From contig JAAYXZ010000098.1 in NCBI GenBank assembly GCA_012515635.1, positions 1 to 19,537 on the forward strand: a stretch of 19,537 bases of DNA, given 5' to 3'. Of the stretch, positions 16,424 through 19,537 are shown piece by piece. The DNA comes from Elusimicrobiota bacterium. Lineage in GTDB: Bacteria > Ratteibacteria > UBA8468 > B48-G9 > JAFGKM01. The translations under genes and the position numbers were made by a program. The notes under the pieces are model-generated. The model was not told the DNA's origin. It was given only the letters and a program-made list of their open reading frames with translations, and did not search any database. The number at the start of each line of letters is the position of its first letter. Within the stretch, counting starts at the first letter, position 1.

Positions 16424-18134
16424 AAAACGGCTTTTAGGGCAAATGCTGTTGCAGGAAGGAATTATTACAGAGAATGAACTGCAGGAAGCATTGGATATCC
16501 AAAAAACATCGGGTCATTTTCTGGGCAGAATCCTTGTGGACCTTGGACATGTTGAAGAGAGCGACCTTAAGCGCGTATTGAGTCTCCAGGCGGGTGTAGA
16601 TATGATAGATTTAAAAAACATCAATATAGACAGAAGAGCCATTGAAGCGTTCCCTTCCGCGCTTGCCAAGACATATAATGTTGTGCCGATAAAACTTGAA
16701 AAAGATTTGCTGACACTTGCTGTAGGCGATACATTGAGCTTAAATATACAGGATGATATCTCTTTCGTTCTCGGATACAAAACAAAGATGGTGCTTGCGG
16801 AAGAGAGTGAAATAAAAGAGGCGATAGAGACATATTACGGTAAAGAGATAGAGACCATAGACGACCTTATCAAATGGCTGGCGCAAGATGTTGAAGAAAT
16901 GGAGGGGTTGGACTCCATAGCGAGTCAGGGTGAATATGCAACAATTACATCTCTTGAAGAGATTGCCTCTCTCCCCCCTGTTATTAAACTCTTTGATTTG
17001 ATACTTCTTCAGACAGTAAGAGATAACGCTTCAGACCTTCACTTTGAACCGTTTGAGGATGATTTTAGGGTGAGATACAGAGTAGATGGAATACTCTATG
17101 ACCTTGTCCATCCGCCAAAGGGATTAGCGTTTGCGCTTTTCTGTAGATTCAAAATTATGGCAGGTATGGATATTGCTGAGAGACGTCTGCCGCAGGATGG
17201 CCGGCTTGAACTCTCCGTTATGGGCAGGGCTGTGGACTTAAGAATTAATACCGTTCCCACTGTGTTCGGGGAGTGTCTTGCGGTAAGAGTTTTAGATAGA
17301 GCAAAAACCATTTTTGAATTAGAGAGCCTTGGTTTAAGTAAGCAAAATTTTGATAAAATAGATACTTTAATTGAAAAACCGAACGGGATAATACTTGCCA
17401 CAGGACCCACAGGTTGCGGGAAAACCACAACACTTTATGCTGTGCTGAGAAAACTCAACACCCCTGATGTTAAGGTGATTACTACTGAGGACCCCGTAGA
17501 GTATATGCTGGAGGGGGCTGTGCAGGTGCCTATAAGAGAAAAGATAGGACTTACATTCGGAAGATGTCTCAGAAGCATACTCAGGCAGGACCCTGATATC
17601 ATTTTAGTCGGAGAGGTCAGAGACCTTGAGACAGCCCAGATGGCTATCCAGTCATCATTAACAGGTCATATCGTTTTAAGCACACTCCATACCAACGATG
17701 CTCCCAGCACTATAATGCGGCTTATAGATATGCAGATAGAGCCGTTTTTGCTTGCATCTACCATAGAAGGTGTTGTTGCGCAGCGGTTAATAAGGGTATT
17801 ATGTCCGAGATGTAAAGAGGAGTATAAACCCACAAAAGCGGAGTTATTAGAGGTGCGTTTAACGGAAGAGGATGCCTCCACTATGAAATTTTTTAGACCC
17901 AAGGGATGCCCTTTTTGTAGGGGCGGCTATAAGGGACGGATAGGGTTATTTGAGATATTGATACCGTTAGAACCTTTTTGGGACGCAATCGTTGCAAAGC
18001 GTCCGTTGGGCGAGATAAGAAAAATAGCCATAGAAGAGTGTAAGATGAGGACATTGCTTGAAGATGGGCTTGAAAAGATAAATGCGGGTATAACATCTAT
18101 GGAAGAGGTTGCGAAAGAGATACACGGTTATTAA
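16416..18134 (+). CDS. pilB: Type IV pilus assembly ATPase PilB/GspE family (copy 2)
   Basis: A second assembly ATPase of exactly 572 residues, like copy 1. The N-terminal MshEN-like domain has two tandem repeats, LLGQMLLQEGIITENELQEA (6-25) and FLGRILVDLGHVEESDLKRV (35-54), each followed by a Leu-xx-Gln end. The arginine of the canonical RLG is L6 and F35 here, so cyclic-di-GMP binding is uncertain. The ATPase has ASDLHFEP (205-212), Walker A GPTGCGKTT (330-338), TEDPVEY (357-363), Walker B DIILVGE (394-400), His box GHIVLSTLHTND (417-428) and tetracysteine C463, C466, C498, C501. The ATG at 16416 lies in the 3' end of pilT, with GGAAGG at 16402-16407. pilC follows after 28 bases, the standard pilB-pilC pairing, so this copy is the likelier main extension motor (inference). 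Confidence 0.93.
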   Translation: MAEKRLLGQMLLQEGIITENELQEALDIQKTSGHFLGRILVDLGHVEESDLKRVLSLQAGVDMIDLKNINIDRRAIEAFPSALAKTYNVVPIKLEKDLLTLAVGDTLSLNIQDDISFVLGYKTKMVLAEESEIKEAIETYYGKEIETIDDLIKWLAQDVEEMEGLDSIASQGEYATITSLEEIASLPPVIKLFDLILLQTVRDNASDLHFEPFEDDFRVRYRVDGILYDLVHPPKGLAFALFCRFKIMAGMDIAERRLPQDGRLELSVMGRAVDLRINTVPTVFGECLAVRVLDRAKTIFELESLGLSKQNFDKIDTLIEKPNGIILATGPTGCGKTTTLYAVLRKLNTPDVKVITTEDPVEYMLEGAVQVPIREKIGLTFGRCLRSILRQDPDIILVGEVRDLETAQMAIQSSLTGHIVLSTLHTNDAPSTIMRLIDMQIEPFLLASTIEGVVAQRLIRVLCPRCKEEYKPTKAELLEVRLTEEDASTMKFFRPKGCPFCRGGYKGRIGLFEILIPLEPFWDAIVAKRPLGEIRKIAIEECKMRTLLEDGLEKINAGITSMEEVAKEIHGY

Positions 18135-18162
18135 GAGATAATATTGTAAAAAGGAGAGAGGT

Positions 18163-19446
18163 ATGCCACAGTTTCAGTATAGCGCTATGGAGTCGGGTGG
18201 TTCACCGGTGAATGGAACTATAGAAGCGGGGCAGATTCAGGAGGCGATAGCCAAACTTAAAGGGATGGGCTATTATATTACCAGCATATCTCCTGCAAGA
18301 GGCGGCTCTGCGGTAAAAAGGGAGAGAGCCAAACAACCTGCTTCCGCAAAAACAGCATCTGCAAAAAGATCAGCGAAAGGCAAGTCAATATCTTTGTCTT
18401 TCGGTCCTATGAGAATCAAGACAAAAGAGCTTACGATTATCACAAGACAATTGGCAACACTTATCGGCTCCGGTCTTCCGCTTTTACGGGCGTTAAGGGT
18501 TCTCAGAGAGCAGAGAAAAGGGGCGGCGAATATAGTTTTGGGCAAGGTTGCGGAAGACATAGAAAGCGGAGCGCTCTTTTCGGAGGCGCTTGCCAAGCAT
18601 CCGAGGAGTTTTGATAGGATATTTGTGTCTATGGTAAGGGCTGGTGAAGCAGGCGGAGCGTTGGAGGCGGTGTTGAACCGTCTTGCAGAGTTTATGGAAA
18701 AAGAAGCAAGATTAAGAGCCAAAATAAAAACGGCAATGGCCTACCCGACAGTTATAGTGATAGTTGCCACGGGTATACTTATGTTTTTAATGTTAAAGAT
18801 AGTCCCGACATTTAATGAAATATTTTCAGATATGGATGCGGGAGAACTTCCCGGTCCTACGCTCTTTTTGATGAAGATTTCAGAATTAATGATGCAAAGA
18901 TGGTATTTGATTATCATTTTTATTGTTGCGATTGTTGTTCTCTTTAAAGTTCTTATCAGCATAAAATTCACCAGATATTACATAGATTTATTAAAACTTC
19001 GTATAGTTGTTTTCGGTCCTGTTATTTCAAAGACCATTGTGGCAAGGTTTGCCCGCACATTTGCTACCCTGATTACCAGCGGTGTTCCTATCTTACAGGC
19101 GCTTCAGATAGTAAGGGATACGACAGGAAATGAAGTAATCTCAAAAGGTATCAACGAGATAAGAAACAGGGTGCGAGAAGGTGAAGGGATATCAGGACCT
19201 ATGTTGAGAGTCAATGTTTTTCCTACGATGGTGACAAATATGGTGGCTGTAGGGGAGGAGACAGGCGCGATGGATTCTATGCTTGAGAAGATAGCCGAAG
19301 CGTATGAAGCCGAGGTAGATGCCGCTGTTGATGCTATGACAGCCATGTTGGAACCCATTCTTCTTGTAGGTATGGGAGGGGTGGTGGGCTTTATTGTTGC
19401 CGCCCTGTTTTTACCGCTGATAAAACTTGCGATGGAGATACAATAA
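18163..19446 (+). CDS. pilC: Type IV pilus inner-membrane platform protein PilC (GspF family)
   Basis: PilC is the inner-membrane platform on which PilB and PilT act. The 427-residue protein starts with the family opening FQYSAMESGGSPVNGTIEAG (4-23), then a Lys/Ala/Ser-rich linker (about 48-77). Two T2SSF domains follow: about 92-215 with TRQLATLIGSGLPLLRALRV, and about 295-420 with ARTFATLITSGVPILQALQI. Each holds the family's GEETG or GEAGG turn (364-368, 161-165). Transmembrane segments are predicted near 195-214, 246-268 and 397-420. AAGGAG at 18151-18156 is 6 bases before the ATG. It could equally serve a type II secretion system in structure, but the pilT neighbour argues for a pilus. 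Confidence 0.94.
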   Translation: MPQFQYSAMESGGSPVNGTIEAGQIQEAIAKLKGMGYYITSISPARGGSAVKRERAKQPASAKTASAKRSAKGKSISLSFGPMRIKTKELTIITRQLATLIGSGLPLLRALRVLREQRKGAANIVLGKVAEDIESGALFSEALAKHPRSFDRIFVSMVRAGEAGGALEAVLNRLAEFMEKEARLRAKIKTAMAYPTVIVIVATGILMFLMLKIVPTFNEIFSDMDAGELPGPTLFLMKISELMMQRWYLIIIFIVAIVVLFKVLISIKFTRYYIDLLKLRIVVFGPVISKTIVARFARTFATLITSGVPILQALQIVRDTTGNEVISKGINEIRNRVREGEGISGPMLRVNVFPTMVTNMVAVGEETGAMDSMLEKIAEAYEAEVDAAVDAMTAMLEPILLVGMGGVVGFIVAALFLPLIKLAMEIQ

Positions 19447-19472
19447 AAGAGGAGTGTCAAGGAAAATTTATT

Positions 19473-19518
19473 CTTCCTTCCCTGTTTTCTGCGGAGCGGG
19501 AAGGACAAAGGAGGGGAG
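19473..19518 (+). promoter_or_regulatory. Hairpin segment with potential to mask the prepilin ribosome binding site
   Basis: TCCTTCCC (19475-19482) and GGGAAGGA (19498-19505) form a perfect 8-bp inverted repeat with a 15-base loop. It lies 28 bases after the pilC stop and 15 bases before the next start codon. No T-run follows, so it is not a standard intrinsic terminator. The same left arm, CTTCCTTCC (19473-19481), can instead pair over 9 positions, two of them G-U, with the downstream ribosome binding site GGAGGGGAG (19510-19518). The two pairings exclude each other. Pilin genes are usually expressed above the rest of their operon, so a stabilising, processing or translational-control role is plausible but untested. 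Confidence 0.4.
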
Positions 19519-19520
19519 AG

Positions 19521-19537
19521 ATGATGAAAAAGAACGG
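19521..19537 (+). CDS. Start of a probable type IV prepilin gene (truncated by window end)
   Basis: Only six codons are visible: M-M-K-K-N-G, the last from GG plus one base beyond the window (any GGN is Gly). A strong GGAGGGGAG (19510-19518) precedes the ATG; the second ATG at 19524 is an alternative start. A short leader with two lysines and a Gly at its end directly after pilC is what a prepilin has before its cleavage site (G followed by FTLIE). The sequence that would prove this lies outside the window. It might be a pilin (PilA), a pseudopilin (GspG) or a minor pilin. Confidence 0.6.

Noticed and set aside
18273..18722. A 149-codon open frame on the minus strand within pilC
   Set aside because: It runs fully antisense to the N-terminal half of pilC, has no family resemblance and no supporting ribosome binding site or spacing to other genes.
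13567..19537. Interpretation of the operon as a type II secretion system
   Set aside because: A PilT with the AIRNLIRE-like motif lies within the operon and no gspD, gspL, gspM or gspK is visible. A type II system is not formally excluded because the downstream genes are outside the window.
1..19537. Search for mobile elements, tRNA or rRNA genes, CRISPR arrays, toxin-antitoxin or defence genes
   Set aside because: Every long frame is accounted for by core genes, intergenic gaps are at most 124 bases, and no transposase, integrase, cloverleaf or regularly spaced repeat was seen.

Overview
The window is a densely packed, all-plus-strand stretch of a diderm (Gram-negative) bacterial chromosome. 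It encodes an outer-membrane assembly protein with its periplasmic chaperone, four lipid A proteins and a lipoprotein-release transporter, so the host has an LPS-type outer membrane. Base composition is moderately AT-rich, with heavy use of ATA, AGA and AGG codons. The combination of ClpC, a fused LpxC-FabZ, LpxI instead of LpxH, and two PilB-type ATPases does not match a standard model organism. It would fit one of the little-cultured diderm phyla (for example Omnitrophota or a neighbouring candidate phylum), but that placement is inference and cannot be settled from this sequence alone.

Region 1 (1-1852): the 3' end of a LolC/E-type permease, its LolD-type ATPase, and a branched-chain aminotransferase (ilvE), all closely spaced. 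Region 2 (1853-13442): after a candidate sigma70-type promoter comes a long tightly linked array: clpC, bamA (TTG start inside clpC), skp/ompH, lpxD, lpxC-fabZ fusion, lpxA, lpxI, a GlcD-type FAD-linked oxidase and an amidohydrolase. Most junctions overlap or are separated by only a few bases, which suggests one operon for envelope biogenesis. Its order follows the widespread bamA-skp-lpxD-fabZ-lpxA cluster, with the fabZ slot filled by the fusion gene and lpxI following lpxA. lpxB and lpxK are not in the window.

Region 3 (13443-19537): a 124-base intergenic gap with a perfect 12-bp palindrome and a good promoter match leads into a type IV pilus (or closely related type II secretion) operon: pilB-like ATPase 1, pilT, pilB-like ATPase 2 and pilC. 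The window ends 17 bases into what looks like a prepilin gene (M-M-K-K-N-G leader). A hairpin-forming segment lies between pilC and this gene and can alternatively mask its ribosome binding site.

Functionally, the first two regions cover proteostasis (ClpC), lipoprotein sorting (Lol), OMP insertion (BamA, Skp) and lipid A synthesis from UDP-GlcNAc to lipid X (LpxA, LpxC, LpxD, LpxI, with FabZ linking to fatty acid synthesis). The third covers extension and retraction of a surface pilus. I see no tRNA, rRNA, CRISPR array, insertion sequence, phage gene or defence system. No gene-free stretch exceeds 125 bases. The window is mostly core cellular machinery; its interest lies in gene fusions, paralogue pairing, control signals and two unassigned enzymes embedded in the lipid A operon.
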